From Morinoia aosen (lineage: Eukaryota; Arthropoda; Malacostraca; Amphipoda; Talitridae), in assembly GCA_030386875.1 (NCBI GenBank), contig CM059558.1, forward strand, positions 62,001-126,000: 64,000 bases of DNA, read 5' to 3'. Made by a program: the position numbers and the translations under genes. The notes beneath the pieces are model-generated. The model had not been told where the DNA came from and did no database searches. It saw only the letters and a program-made list of their open reading frames with translations. Shown piece by piece: positions 23,006 to 34,060 of the stretch (position 1 is the first letter of the stretch; each line of letters begins with the position of its first letter).

Positions 23006-23269
23006 GATGAACTGTACATGTATTGGATCCAGGTCATATCGGTCTAACCAAAATGGGACAATTTGTAGTAGTAGTAGCTAGCGCTTCAGTTACTCAAACT
23101 ATGTCACACCGAAGGTCACATAATTTAATTCGTACCAGACTCTTCCAAATCACCACACAAGATGAACATCACTATTATTTGAAACATCAAAATTATATGA
23201 GCATCGTGGTTATAATTGCAACTCCAGATTACAAGTGTCTCCCCATTAAAATTTGTTCACAACACTGTA

Positions 23270-23400
23270 TAGTCGAACGCACTGGGCATCCAAACCCCGT
23301 AGTGGGGTTTCAGCTGCCCACCCATTTATGGCCGGACGACTTACCCACGCTGAAACCCCCCGATGTACCAACGTAGCGCGCCCGGCCATATTGCAGTTTC
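23270..23400 (+). repeat. Dispersed repeat family C, copy 2
   Basis: It contains 'ccccgtagtggggtttcag' and 'gacgacttacccacgctgaa', in the same order as at 21265-21400. The copies are divergent. Confidence 0.45.
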
Positions 23401-23496
23401 TTCATCTTCAAACTTCTAAGACGATATGACGTCTGGCTATAATGCGTTACAGCGCGGCTTCACGTTAAATCTCTTCAAGCAGTGCAACATGGAATA

Positions 23497-24085
23497 CGAG
23501 GGTTAGTCAAAAAGTTCTCAGACAATTGCCATAATTTTGAACTGAACAGAGATTAACAAGTTGAAACCTGTCCTTAGAGCTTCCTTGATAACTTGCAGCT
23601 GTCTCATCAGTCTGTGTCAGGTCAGCATCGAGAGAGGTTGCATCTCAAAATAGTAATTTTCAACCTTTCAAATGACAAATTTTGAGATCAGAGCTAACAT
23701 CAAATTTTTAACTAAAATAAATTGGAAACCTGTTGAAATCATCGAAGCTTTGCTAACAGCAGGTTTATGGAGACTCTGCACCACGTAGAGCAGTCGTTTA
23801 TGATTGGATTGAACGCTCTAAAGAGGGAAGAGCCCAACTTGATGACGACCCACGAGGAGGAAGACTCACAACAGCAACAAATGAAAACATCTCTCTCGTA
23901 AAGAACCTACTGGAACAAGCTCCCCCTCCCCCCAATTTTATCAGGAAGGCATTTACAGGTGGAAAAATAAATTACAAAAGTGTATAGACCACAATGGAGC
24001 TTATGTAGAAAAATAAGAGTAATGAGTTGTTAAATAAAGAAATTATGGCATTGTCTGAGAACTTTTTGACTAGGCCTACCCCTCG
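23497..24085 (+). mobile_element. Internally deleted mariner
   Basis: A 589-bp element flanked by TA (23495-23496 and 24086-24087), with inverted repeats beginning CGAGGGTTAGTCAAAAAG on the left and the inverse of CGAGGGGTAGGCCTAGTC on the right, both continuing into AAAAAGTTCTCAGACAA. It carries the first and last parts of a mariner transposase with the middle missing. The right end adjoins a family A tail, so it probably inserted into a family A copy. Confidence 0.88.
23671..24017 (+). pseudogene. Mariner transposase, N- and C-terminal remnants
   Basis: ATG at 23671 begins NFEIRANIKFLTKINWKPVE. After a frameshift comes APRRAVVYDWIERSKEG and LDDDPRGGRLTTATNENI, the helix-turn-helix region of mariner. 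An abrupt join near 23935 leads to FYQEGIYRWKNKLQKC and NGAYVEK, the family's usual C-terminus, ending TAA. The DDD catalytic domain is deleted. Confidence 0.82.
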
Positions 24086-24087
24086 TA

Positions 24088-24160
24088 TCCCCCTGGGATA
24101 GCTAATTTCTCTTGACACAGTAGTTGTGTCTCCCTGATGATTAATTATATATTGGGTCCT
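24088..24160 (+). repeat. Family A tail next to the mariner
   Basis: 'ccccctgggatagctaattt' through 'gtgtctccctgatga' matches the 3' palindromic tail of family A. It is only a fragment. Confidence 0.5.
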
Positions 24161-24744
24161 AAACCCCTTGACACCAATTAGTAATGTGAACTACTTCAAG
24201 TCTTCTGGTAGCTTAATGATCGCATAATAAAATTCTAAGAAAAATTTGCCCCTCTTCATTTCAACAGAAGTGCTCCGTGTTTTCCATCATAAAAAATTGA
24301 AAGTTATAGTTAGATACACATTTGTAAAAATCTGCAATGCACTGCTGTACCCCAGAATACTTAGAGGACATGCGAATTAAATTCAACTTAATAAAGTAAA
24401 CGCAATAATTTATGTTTTGTTCAACGCTCCTGTAGCGCTGCAGGACTGTGCATGATGCACGGGTCATACCAGTCTTACCAAAATGGGACACTTTAGAGAC
24501 CAAGTTTCATCGAGGGGAAAACCTTAATTTTTCATTATTTTGTCCCTTTTTCTTTCACACATGTCTTTCGTAATGATGTACTCTGATTGATTGTACATTT
24601 CTACACTTCACATAAAACTTGATGAGGGAGAATGTAATCTGCGAGCAACAAGTGTTAGGCTTGGGACAGTTTGATTCGATTACTTCACGAATTGTCTTAC
24701 CAAAGCTAGGCAAATGACTTATTTCTGCTTAACAAAACCAAGAA
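24161..24744. other. Unassigned sequence
   Basis: No gene seen. 'ggtcataccagtcttaccaa' (24464-24483) is similar to 'ggtcatatcggtctaaccaa' near 23032-23051, marking another small shared repeat. Confidence 0.4.
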
Positions 24745-24885
24745 CTGAATGAGTCCGTAAAAAGCAAAAACCTATTCATTATAAAAAAGGGCTACTTAAC
24801 CGTCAGCTCGAGATCTCATATGCTCCTTATTGGAGCACTAATTCACACAGATAAAATACTTGTCTCCCCCCAGGGGTGCTTTTAA
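24745..24885 (+). repeat. Family A, 3' fragment
   Basis: 'gcaaaaacctattcattata' followed by 'gctacttaaccgtcagctcg' and 'ctccccccaggggtg' corresponds to the 3' third of family A. Confidence 0.55.
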
Positions 24886-25394
24886 GTTGAAGTTATTGTG
24901 ATAACAATTTAGCGTTGAAGAATTCTTCCTTCAGCAATAAATATATTTTCATTTCCACACACGTACGGCCTTTCACTTTTTCTGTTTCAAAAAATTTTCG
25001 TTTTTCCATACTTCCCTTGCACATAACTGGAGACATTTCCTCTTCTTATCCGTATTTTTCTTGCTAATGGGTTGAGGGTCCTTTTTCTTCTGTTTCGGAA
25101 CCTGAGAGGCAAAAAAAAATTAGCAAACTCACAACAAAACAGCATTTCTGTGATGTAGGTGCAATTCATCATCACAGTGAGAGAAGTTGGAACTTGGAAG
25201 AGATGTCTGTGTGATGAAAGGAGACTTGTAGTAAGAACAGGATGAAGAGGATGACTATAAATTGCAAACCGTGAAATGGTGAGCAGGACCAAAAATGTAC
25301 ACCAGGAAATGCAAATGAATCCGAAATTCCCTGAAAACAAGCAGGAGAAAGGATGGGAATGAGAAGAATTAGGTTAGATTATTGGTTAGTTTGA
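24886..25394. other. Unassigned sequence
   Basis: No gene or clear repeat was recognised. The 117-codon minus-strand ORF at 24987-25340 has no identifiable domain. Confidence 0.4.
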
Positions 25395-25480
25395 ACCTCC
25401 CTATCCTCAACAAATGAGATCCAAAGAGAGGAAGGAAGAAGAAACCATTTAGTAAGGAGTTAAAGGAACGCTGAATCTGT
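25395..25480 (+). repeat. Family A, 5' fragment
   Basis: 'aacctccctatcctcaac', 'agagaggaaggaagaagaa' and 'ggaacgctgaatctgtgc' match the start of family A. The remainder is replaced by the hairpin beginning at 25485. Confidence 0.55.
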
Positions 25481-25484
25481 GCAG

Positions 25485-25772
25485 TTATGGCATTAAATGA
25501 GTTACCGTAACTCCAGTGTTTGAGGCGGGGAAAAATATACCGCGCGGTCTGACGTGAAAGTAAACAGGCGTTCCCGCGCGCCAACCAAGCCGACGAAGAG
25601 CAAACCCCCTATTACAAACGTAAAGAGGTTGGGTCGTGAGGGGTAGCAACAGATCTTTTAGTGAAAATTATAAAACTAAAAGAACTGTGGCTACCCCTCA
25701 CGACCCAACCTCTTTACGTTTGTCATAGGGTGATGCACACTGGAGTTTCGGTAACTCATTTAACGCCATAAC
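25485..25772. repeat. Two-tier inverted repeat (hairpin-forming)
   Basis: Outer arms are 'gttatggcattaaatgagt' (25485) and the inverse of 'actcatttaacgccataac' (ending about 25772). Inner arms of about 38 bp are essentially perfect: 'acaaacgtaaagaggttggg' with 'cgtgaggggtagc', versus 'gctacccctcacg' with 'cccaacctctttacgtttgt'. The loop is about 45 bp and AT-rich. It is likely a foldback or MITE-type element; a transcript through it would form long double-stranded RNA. Confidence 0.8.
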
Positions 25773-26315
25773 TTTTAAAATACTCATTTCCGCCGGAAAG
25801 TGCATTGAAGAAAGCTTGTTTATTTTGGTCTCATCAACAATCTTTGTTGATCAAAAAGTGGAAAATCGATTATGGTCAAGTCCTCAACATTTACCTTATT
25901 ATCTAAAGCAGTAAAAAACTAAACAACTCTAGTGTTAGAAGCGTTAAATAATTTATCAACCCAGCGTAATAGCAACACTGCAATGGAGTTTTGCTGACCG
26001 CGCTCTCATCGTCAAAGACAAAGCCAAACCTACCGCTCTACCACGTTAAATACTAATTTGACGAACAAAATGTGCAGAAGAAAAGTAGTTTATTTTGATG
26101 TTATTACCATGATTCAAGCAACAAAAATTCAAAAATCAATGAGTAGCTGTTTATTCAAGCGCATTAGTCATCAAAGACGAAACTAAACCTACCGCTATAA
26201 CTCGTAAAATACTCATTTCAGACGGAAAGTGCATAGAAGAAAACTTGTTTATTTTGATTCAATTAATTAGGTTTAGGCAACGAAAAGTGTAAAATCGATT
26301 ACTGTCATATCCTTT
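25768..26315. repeat. Degenerate long repeat, about three units
   Basis: Three related blocks start near 25768, 26035 and 26195, each with the order 'ataactcgtaaaatactcat', 'cggaaagtgcatagaagaaa' and 'cttgtttattttgat'. They are separated by about 160-270 bp and diverged. The first begins at the end of the hairpin arm. Confidence 0.55.
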
Positions 26316-27424
26316 AGATTACCCTTTGAATTTAGTATAATCTATCTTTGTATTACTTGTTGCAAAATTATTTTCTAGACTGCAATTTGTGGTGTGATAC
26401 ATGTCTTTCTGTTTGAATGAAATCTGATTTTAGTATTTTAACTGCTACAAATCTACAAATTTAGCACTTCATTTAGAACTACAATTTGAAGTAATGTGAT
26501 AGTTCAGTCTTGTAATGCATAGGGGGAATTATTGTTGATCAATTTTTCATAGTCTTTCCATCTTTGCCAAGTATCCAGATTATGATCAATAATCATAATT
26601 GAACTATTAAACAATTCTGGTTACTATCATTAATAAATCACTCAATAAAGTGAAATTTTAAAAACCTCACGAAAAATAAATAGACAGACATTTATAATTG
26701 TTAAATTCAAGCAAATTGGCATACCAGCTGAATAAAATATCATCTTCAACCACCCTTTCAATTGGCACGGATAACTACAATTTATGAAGAAATGTTTTAA
26801 AACATAATTAATTAAGCACTTCTAATAAAAATTTGCCTGGCATTATTTCTCCCATTGTAGCGTAGCAACGTATTCAGAAAAACTTTCAACTAAATTATAC
26901 TACCATAAATACACAAACCACATGAAATGCCCCCAGAAATTTCCAATAAATTCCCAGATAACGAACAAGTTATGAAAAATTTTCAATTTCACACCTTACA
27001 CTTTCGAGCTACATTGAATAATTATGAGGCAATTGCCTTACTTACACCAGTTTCTAGATATACGTAGATTTTGTTTTAAAATCTAGTCGCCATTGCGCCC
27101 GATTCAATGGCCGCCAATGTGGTATTTTTGTTGTCCAACTTGTCGTACAGCTGACTCGATAATGTCACATATTGTCGCCAGGTGGCGTATTCCTGGGTTG
27201 CTATTCGTTCTAGGCCCGTGACGTCACCACACCCAGGGCCCATTCGAGAAATTACTTGAATGCTCCTACCTTCTTATGTGTACCGTGCTGCTGGTCGCTC
27301 CAAAATTATCAAGCATAGCTCATCTGCCTCAGACGGTCTGTGCCAACCCGAAATGAGCGTACAAACGCACAAATTCAGCCCCAGTTCAAATATGTTTGCA
27401 GACATATTTGCGCGTGTGAGGGGG
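26316..27424. other. AT-rich unassigned sequence, no gene seen
   Basis: No ORF, repeat or splice-supported exon was recognised in about 1.1 kb. Confidence 0.4.
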
Positions 27425-27507
27425 CCTTTAGACGGGTTGTGACTGACCGTCACCGATGGTACGACCAAGCATTGAAGTTGTCAAAAAGTGTAAACGCTTA
27501 CGAAAAT

Positions 27508-28363
27508 CTTACGACTGATGTCAAATCTTACGGCTGATGTCAAATCTTACGACTGATGTCAAATCTTACGACTGATGTCAAATCTTACGACTGATGTCAA
27601 ATCTTACGGCTGATGTCAAATCTTACGGCTGATGTCAAATCTTACGACTGATGCCAAATCTTACGGCTGATGTCAAACCTTACGACTGATGTCAAATCTT
27701 ACGGCTGATGTCAAATCTTACGACTGATGTCAAATCTTACGGCTGATGTCAAATCTTACGACTGATGTCAAATCTAACGGCTGATGTCAAATCTTACGGC
27801 TGATGTCAAATCTTACGACTGATGTCAAATCTCACGACTGATGTCAAATCTTACGACTGATGCCAAATCTTACGGCTGATGTCAAATCTTACGACTGATG
27901 TCAAATCTTACGGCTGATGTCAAATCTTACGACTGATGTCAAATCTTACGACTGATGTCAAATCTTACGACTGATGTCAAATCTAATGGCTGATGTCATA
28001 TCTTACGGCTGATGTCAAATCTTACGGCTGATGTCAAATCTTACGGCTGATGTCAAATCTTACGGCTGATGTCAAATCTTACGGCTGATGTCAAATCTCA
28101 CGACTGATGTCAAATCTTACGGCTGATGTCAAATCTTACGACTGATGTCAAATCTTACGGCTGATGTCAAATCTTACGGCTGATGTCAAATCTCACGACT
28201 GATGTCAAATCTTACGGCTGATGTCAAATCTTACGACTGATGTCAAATCTTACGACTGATGTCAAATCTTACGGCTGATGTCAAATCTTACGACTGATGT
28301 CAAATCTTACGGCTGATGTCAAATCTTACGACTGATGTCAAATCTAACGGCTGATGTCAAATT
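27508..28363 (+). repeat. 19-bp minisatellite, about 45 units
   Basis: The unit is cttacgactgatgtcaaat, repeated head to tail without length change. The main variant position is A or G (cgActg / cgGctg), each in about half the units. Rarer variants are ctcacg, ctaacg, and atgcc in place of atgtc. No unit contains a start codon context or splice signal that would suggest coding. Confidence 0.95.
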
Positions 28364-28771
28364 ATTCGGCGACTAAAGATGGGCCAAGGCCCGTGTATAG
28401 AGCGAGTAAAAATTTGCATTAGTAAAAATTTCGATTAATTTGATTTTCTCGTTACATTATTGTTTAAATTGAAAAATTTCCTGTCGTTTCAAACGAAATA
28501 GATTTAAAAATATAGAAAAATATGTACCTTTATAAATAGCAGTAAATTGCTGATATATGCACATATAAAACTAGGAAAAGGATAAGAAATACCAAACAGA
28601 ACGACGGGCGTGTTACATTCTTCAATTTATCATTTTCTGCTCGGTATATACACATGTATTTGTGTAAGTAAACTTAACTTAAAATCTAAGAGCGTATCAA
28701 CAGAAGGGTGCTTTATTCCAACCAACGAAGCCTGATAGACATCATCATTGGCTGTTCAAATGCCTTATAAC
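28364..28771. other. Unassigned AT-rich sequence
   Basis: Follows the minisatellite; no gene was seen. Confidence 0.4.
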
Positions 28772-28940
28772 TAACACCAGGACGCCATGATGGTTACCCC
28801 CGATCAAGCCGGTGCCCATTTCCGACACCTGGTAGAGTGGGAAATTGTGGATGATTTTCCCCTTTTCCCAACAGGGAGAAATCACCGGGAACAGGTTGAC
28901 CACAAAATCGTAGGACGAATGACGCCAGAAGTTTCACTGC
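28772..28940 (+). repeat. Dispersed repeat family B, copy 1
   Basis: It contains 'atggttacccccgatcaagc', 'cccatttccgacacctgg' and 'caacagggagaaatcac', shared in the same order with 45163-45260. Only two copies are visible. Confidence 0.6.
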
Positions 28941-29099
28941 TAGAATATAGAGCCTGTGTACGAAAGCACATGTAAATGGTGCGTAGTTCTACAATCCAAG
29001 ATTACGTTAGTCTTTTCACTCAATGTTTCCCAAACCGGTGCAACTTTGTAAGGATTTCAGCGCTTCGTCGTACCGTCGTTGCCGGTCAGTCATTATCCG

Positions 29100-29455
29100 T
29101 CCTAGTACGGTTAGGATTACCTGTGATGAAGTGTAAACGATGTCCTCAGTAGTACTATAAGAATTATCACTCCCAGGGGTAATAAGTGTGCTCCCGAGCT
29201 TAGGTTGTCCTATTATTGTTTGAATAACTTTGATTTTCTTTGTTAGGAACGTTTTTTATCGTGTCACTGACTTGCTTGCAAAACATTAGTGACGCTTTGT
29301 AACATTTTTCTCAAAGTACTGTTTCTATAAGCACGGGATCCCTTGAGAGAAAGCACCTTGTGCATAGATTTTGCATTTCCCTAACACTGAATTTAAAATG
29401 GTGCCTTCATCCTTCCCTCTTTGAATATTTTTGTTGTGATATTTTTATTTTATAT
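29100..29455 (-). repeat. Dispersed repeat family A, inverted copy
   Basis: The reverse complement shows the family A order. The palindromic tail (29100-29215, with cctagtacggttaggattac and cccaggggtaat) comes first on +, then 'gcacgggatcccttgagag' and 'caccttgtgcatagatt', then 'ccttccctctttgaa'. Confidence 0.7.
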
Positions 29456-30089
29456 TTTTGAGGTTGTCACTAACTGGTTTTCTTTTCGAATAAAATGGAA
29501 AAATTTGTGTTGTTATAGTTACCCATGAAACAAGTGATATTCTACAAATATGCAGTAGAGTTTGGACGTTAACAATTAATTTCTCAAATCGGCAGTAGCG
29601 AGATCTATTCCTGAAGTTTACTTATTTTTGTCGGGCGATTCAAATTATGCGCCGTAGAGATGCGATGAAATATTGGAATGAGACGCGAAGTGAAACCTAC
29701 TTTCAAAAGTCTAGTCATGTACAGAGGGTTAATTTGTATTTATAAATCAAGGCATTTCTATATCGATCTAGGAGTACGAGGCGTGCAAGAAACACATTTC
29801 TCAAGCGTTGAGCCAATATCCTCGTTAAAATCTCTATTGCATTTTTCCACTTGAAATTTAGCGTGAATTTCTCAAAGTACATTTTTTATTCCAGCCAAAC
29901 TGCAAGCGAACATGCTTTACATTTAGATCATCAGTGTAAGCTTATAAATAAAACTTACTAGTATAATTAGTTAAAACAAACGTTAAAATAAATTAGAAAT
30001 TTAAACTTTGCGCGAGTTAAAGCACGGCAAACTATTTAACGAAGTGAAATATCGGGACGTACTCTGTGGGACTACCGTTATGGACATGG
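29456..30089. other. Unassigned AT-rich sequence
   Basis: No ORF or recognised repeat. Confidence 0.4.
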
Positions 30090-30345
30090 ATTACAGTGAA
30101 CTACTCAGCCTGGTACAATGGACACATTTGAGTGTAGCTACTTGTGGGCCCGAATAAGTACAGCGACTTCCAGGGCATCCTATCATCAACGCTATTTTAA
30201 CGTCTTCTAATTAGTCGAGTATTTTAGCTGTGCAAAACCTAGTGAAATAAATGAAATGCTTTACATTTATGCCGGTATGCAAATGAGCGATATACTGAGT
30301 GGTGCACATATGTCACCATACGTAGTTAACGTGTGAAGACTTAAT
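30090..30345 (+). repeat. Dispersed repeats E and D, copy 1
   Basis: Part E (about 30090-30205), with 'gtgggcccgaataagtacag' and 'cgacttccagggcatccta', recurs at 36735-36845. Part D (about 30247-30345), with 'atgccggtatgcaaatgagc' and 'gagtggtgcacat', recurs at 32495-32570 and 36284-36366. Confidence 0.6.
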
Positions 30346-30899
30346 ATAAAGCAAATATTTAACGCTTGATCGAACGAACGATGATAAAAGAAAAGTCAGA
30401 AAGAGAGTTTGACACAAAGTGTGTCGGGGAGAGAAGAGGTGAGACGGAAAAGGATAGATAGGGTACTGATAAAGGTGCGCTTTGCGCATCTGGTGCTGGT
30501 GTTGTAGGGTTTTTGTATGTAGTTTGAGGGTGGTGTAAGTTAACTACCCGTCCGGGCTTTGTATGGGTGGGTGTTACGTTAGTGAGCATCTAAAGTACTG
30601 GACGTGGGTAATTAGGCTTGCCGTGGTCGAGAGGGGGTTGTGGAGTAGTACTCGTTTGTTGTCGTGTCAGGTGTATAAGTCGCGGTTGAGGTGCGGGTTT
30701 TAACATTTTGCATCATCAATTCAAGTATTTCTCATGCGTAAAACCGATTAATCATTAATTTCACCACAAGGAAAAAACTTCTTGACAGAAATTAATTACA
30801 AACTTTTCTTAAGACACATGTTAGCCGTCCAGCGCCGCTCAAAATGTCCCCACGACCAACAGCGCTCACAAGTGCATTTTGCATTACCGCAGTTTTACT
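30346..30899. other. Unassigned sequence before the 60-bp minisatellite
   Basis: A G-rich stretch lies at 30400-30700. No gene seen. Confidence 0.4.
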
Positions 30900-32300
30900 G
30901 TCGCCTAGCTGCCTCTGCAGACTTTAGTGGCAACTAGCTATTGCTGCCACACCTCGTGTGTTGCGTTGCTGCCTCTGCAGACTTTAGTGGCAACTAGCTA
31001 TTGCTGCCACACCTCGTGTGTTGTGTTGCTGCCTCTGCAGACTTTAGTGGCAACTAGCTATTGCTGCCACACCTCGTGTGTTGCGTTGCTGCCTCTGCAG
31101 ACTTTAGTGGCAACTAGCTATTGCTGCCACGCCTCGTGTGTTGTGTTGCTGCCTCTGCAGACTTTAGTGGCAACTAGCTATTGCTGCCACACCTCGCGTG
31201 TTGTGTTGCTGCCTCTGCAGACTTTAGTGGCTACTAGTTATTGCTGCCACACCTCGTGTGTTGTGTTGCTGCCTATGCAGACTTTAGTGGCAACTAGCTA
31301 TTGCTGCCACACCTCGTGTGTTGTGTTGCTGCCTCTGCAGACTTCAGTGGCAACTAGCTATTGCTGCCACACCTCGTGTGTTGTGTTGCTGCCTCTGCAG
31401 ACTTTAGTGGCAACTAGCTATCGCTGCCACACCTCGTGTGTTGTGTTGCTGCCTCTGCAGACTTTAGTAGCAACTAGCTATTGCTGCCACACCTCGTGTG
31501 TTGTGTTGCTGCCTCTGCAGACTTTAGTGGCAACTAGCTATTGCTGCCACACCTCGTGTGTTGTGTTGCTGCCTCTGCAGACTTTAGTAGCAACTAGCTA
31601 TTGCTGCCACACCTCGCGTGTTGTGTTGCTGCCTCTGCAGACTTTAGTGGCAACTAGCTATTGCTGCCACACCTCGCGTGTTGTGTTGCTGCCTCTGCAG
31701 ACTTTAGTGGCAAGTGGCTATTGCTGCCGCACCTTGTGTGTTGTGTTGCTGCTTCTGCAGACTTTAGTGGCAAATAGCTATTGCTGCCACACCTCGCGTG
31801 TTGTGCTGCTGCCTCTGCAGACTTTAGTGGCAACTAGCTATTGCTGCCGCACCTTGTGTGTTGTGTTGCTGCCTCTGCAGACTTTAGTGGCAAGTAGCTA
31901 ATGCTGCCACACCTCGTGTGTTGTGTTGCTGCCTCTGCAGACTCTGGTGGCAACTAGCTATTGCTGCCGCACCTTGTGTGTTGTGTTGCTTCCTCTGCAG
32001 ACTTTAGTGGCAAGTAGCTAATGCTGCCACACCTCGTGTGTTGTGTTGCTGCCTCTGCAGACTCTGGTGGCAACTAGCTATTGCTGCCACACCTCGTGTG
32101 TTGTGCTGCTGCCTCTGCAGACTTTAGTGGCAAGTGGCAATTGATGCCATACCTCGCGTGTTGTGTTGCTGCCTCTGCTGACTTTAGTGGCAACTAGCTA
32201 TTGCTGCCACACCTCGCGTGTTGTGTTGCTGCCTCTGCGGACTTTAGTGGCAACTAGCTATTGCTGCCACACCTCGTGTGTTGTGTTGCTGCCGATGAAA
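30900..32300 (+). repeat. 60-bp minisatellite, about 23 units
   Basis: Units of exactly 60 bp carry 'ctgcctctgcagactttag', 'tggcaactagctattgctgc' and 'cacacctcgtgtgttgtg'. The array is very regular to about 31680 and more variable afterwards. Because 60 is a multiple of 3, one frame stays open and reads a 20-residue repeat (ATSYCCHTSCVVLLPLQTLV) for 324 residues, with no upstream promoter, splice signal or independent coding evidence. Confidence 0.95.
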
Positions 32301-32494
32301 TCTCCAATTCTGCGGGTAAGTTCAACACTTTCACCGCGGTTGTTAACGGTTGTTAGGCTAGGTTGAGGCAGGAGAATTGGGAAATCGACTTCACTGCTCC
32401 AAAACATTCATGTATTTTCCCAAGATACATTAATAATACAATTTCACGATACATTTGTCATCGTATGATTTCAGTTTTTTATATGAAGGTTGCG

Positions 32495-32610
32495 AAACAG
32501 ATGAAATGCCATTCATTTATACCGGTGCGGGAATGAGCAATTTACCGAATGGTGCGCGTGTGGCCGTGTTAATATTCAGCTCAAATTTATAATCAATTGA
32601 AGTGAGCAAT
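32495..32610 (+). repeat. Dispersed repeat D, copy 2
   Basis: 'ataccggtgcgggaatgagc' and 'gaatggtgcgcgtg' match part D at 30.25 kb. It is followed by 'aattgaagtgagcaatgttg', similar to 36530-36550. Confidence 0.5.
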
Positions 32611-32689
32611 GTTGCGAATAGGAAACATTAAACTGTATCGTGCCTTTATTTACTTATGTATATTGAGTTTGTGACTGCAGGTCGGTCAG

Positions 32690-32995
32690 CAGCTTTATGA
32701 AGGTCTCGAGCTGAGAGTTGGGTAGGTGTTTCTTTAGTTAAAATACAATTTTTCGTTAGTTAATCCACCTTTTTTCGCTTCACTGCTGTCACGGCTTCCA
32801 GCACGTCTGACTTTCTTCCTCAACTTTTATCTTGTTTCGTAAACATCCTCTTCAACTTACTGTTTCTGTGCGCACGGGATCCTTTGCGGAAATACACCTT
32901 ATGCATAGATTCCACGTTCCTCTAACTCCAATCTCAATGGTGCCTTCATCTTTTTCCTTTTTGAACATCTCTGATGTGGCGAAGGAGGCTGAAAC
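32690..32995 (-). repeat. Dispersed repeat family A, inverted copy
   Basis: 'ctgtcacggcttccagcac', 'gcgcacgggatcctttgcg', 'caccttatgcatagattcc' and 'aatggtgccttcatct' follow the family A order in reverse. The palindromic tail is mostly absent. Confidence 0.7.
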
Positions 32996-33807
32996 TAACA
33001 ATAATTTAGAAATTTTAAACCAAAAATCTGTTCAGTTTTAGTTAACCTTAAAATGAGATTTTTTTGTAAAATTGTATTAACAATCACCCCGTACTGACCA
33101 AAAACCAAGGAGGTTAAATATTCCTTCAAGTTAATTTCAATTTCATAAATACACGTAGAAAGGCATCAGGAATGGTGCTTACAGTGTGAAAATTATATGT
33201 AAAAATCGTAATTATGCAGATAGTAAGATATTAAATCCTAATAGTAAATCATAATAGTAAATCTCCTAATAGTAAATCAGATAGTAAAATGATTAACGTG
33301 GGAAACCGTCATGGCTTCTTCTTGTTAGTTGAAAGGCATTTGAAAAACCCCTATACAAAATGTTATTTTTGAGCCTTGATTGTAATAATGCATCCTTTTT
33401 TATGTTGTCTCACATGTAGTTGAAGAATCATGTTCGCCAATGCTGTAAGTGATGACCACATTGTCCAGACAACGCTGATAACGCGCACCAAGGGATTCGC
33501 GCACGCGCGTTGGTGGCGGGTGTGCGAATTCAGTTCTGAATCGTCTTTGCGCTTCAGTTGCGTCTTCGGACTCGCAACTAACATTTGTGGTAAATTTTCA
33601 TCTTTCCTCTACTTCAGCGGCAGGGCGACATGTTAGTACGCCTGCGAAATTAGTTTTATAAGTTTTTATAATAATTCTCAATTCTCGCGTTTTAAGATCA
33701 TTGTCATCGACCTAAATTTACTGTATACTTGCTAAATATCACTTTTTCCAAGGGTAACTGAAAAAAGCTTCTCGTACTTTCGTTCTAAAGTAAAAAAAGT
33801 TAGTTCA
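32996..33807. other. Unassigned sequence with a short simple repeat
   Basis: 'taatagtaaatc' repeats about four times at 33238-33285. A GC-rich patch near 33480-33530 has no recognised function. No gene seen. Confidence 0.4.
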
Positions 33808-34060
33808 AGCCTCCCTTGACCACAACAAAAGATTCAAAAAGAGGAAGTTTGAACTATAAAGGCACCATTGAATTTGGGGTTAGGGGAACTCGGAATCTAT
33901 GCATAAGGTGTGATCCCGCAAATTATCCCAAGCGCATAGAACAACAGTAAGTCGAGAAAGAATGTCACAAGCCATGGTTGAAGTTGAAGATGAAAGTCAG
34001 AAGTGCTGGAGACCAGGACAGCAGTAGGAAAATGAGATGGTGCATAACAAAATCAAAGAA
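33808..34060 (+). repeat. Dispersed repeat family A copy with a small insertion
   Basis: It starts aagcctcccttgaccacaac and contains 'ggggaactcggaatctatgc', then 'caggacagcagtagg'. Between the conserved blocks lies about 25 bp not present in copy 1. Confidence 0.7.

Larger units (their letters stand above)
27425..29098. other. Candidate element enclosing the 19-bp minisatellite
   Basis: A segment at 27438-27477 ('gtgactgaccgtcaccgatg', 'gtacgaccaagcattgaag') recurs inverted at about 29062-29098 and direct at 41726-41765. At both 27.4 and 41.7 kb it sits immediately before repeats of the 19-bp unit. The sequence and its array therefore appear to be part of one dispersed element. Ends, target duplications and coding capacity are not visible. 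Confidence 0.4.

Noticed and set aside
24987-25340. 117-codon minus-strand ORF as a gene
   Set aside because: No domain, splice or promoter evidence; the surroundings are decayed repeats.
27508-28363. CRISPR array
   Set aside because: The 19-bp units are directly abutting with no unique spacers; this is a eukaryotic minisatellite.
30927-31901. 324-codon ORF as a repeat protein gene
   Set aside because: It follows from a 60-bp tandem unit divisible by 3; no promoter, splice or codon-bias support is visible.
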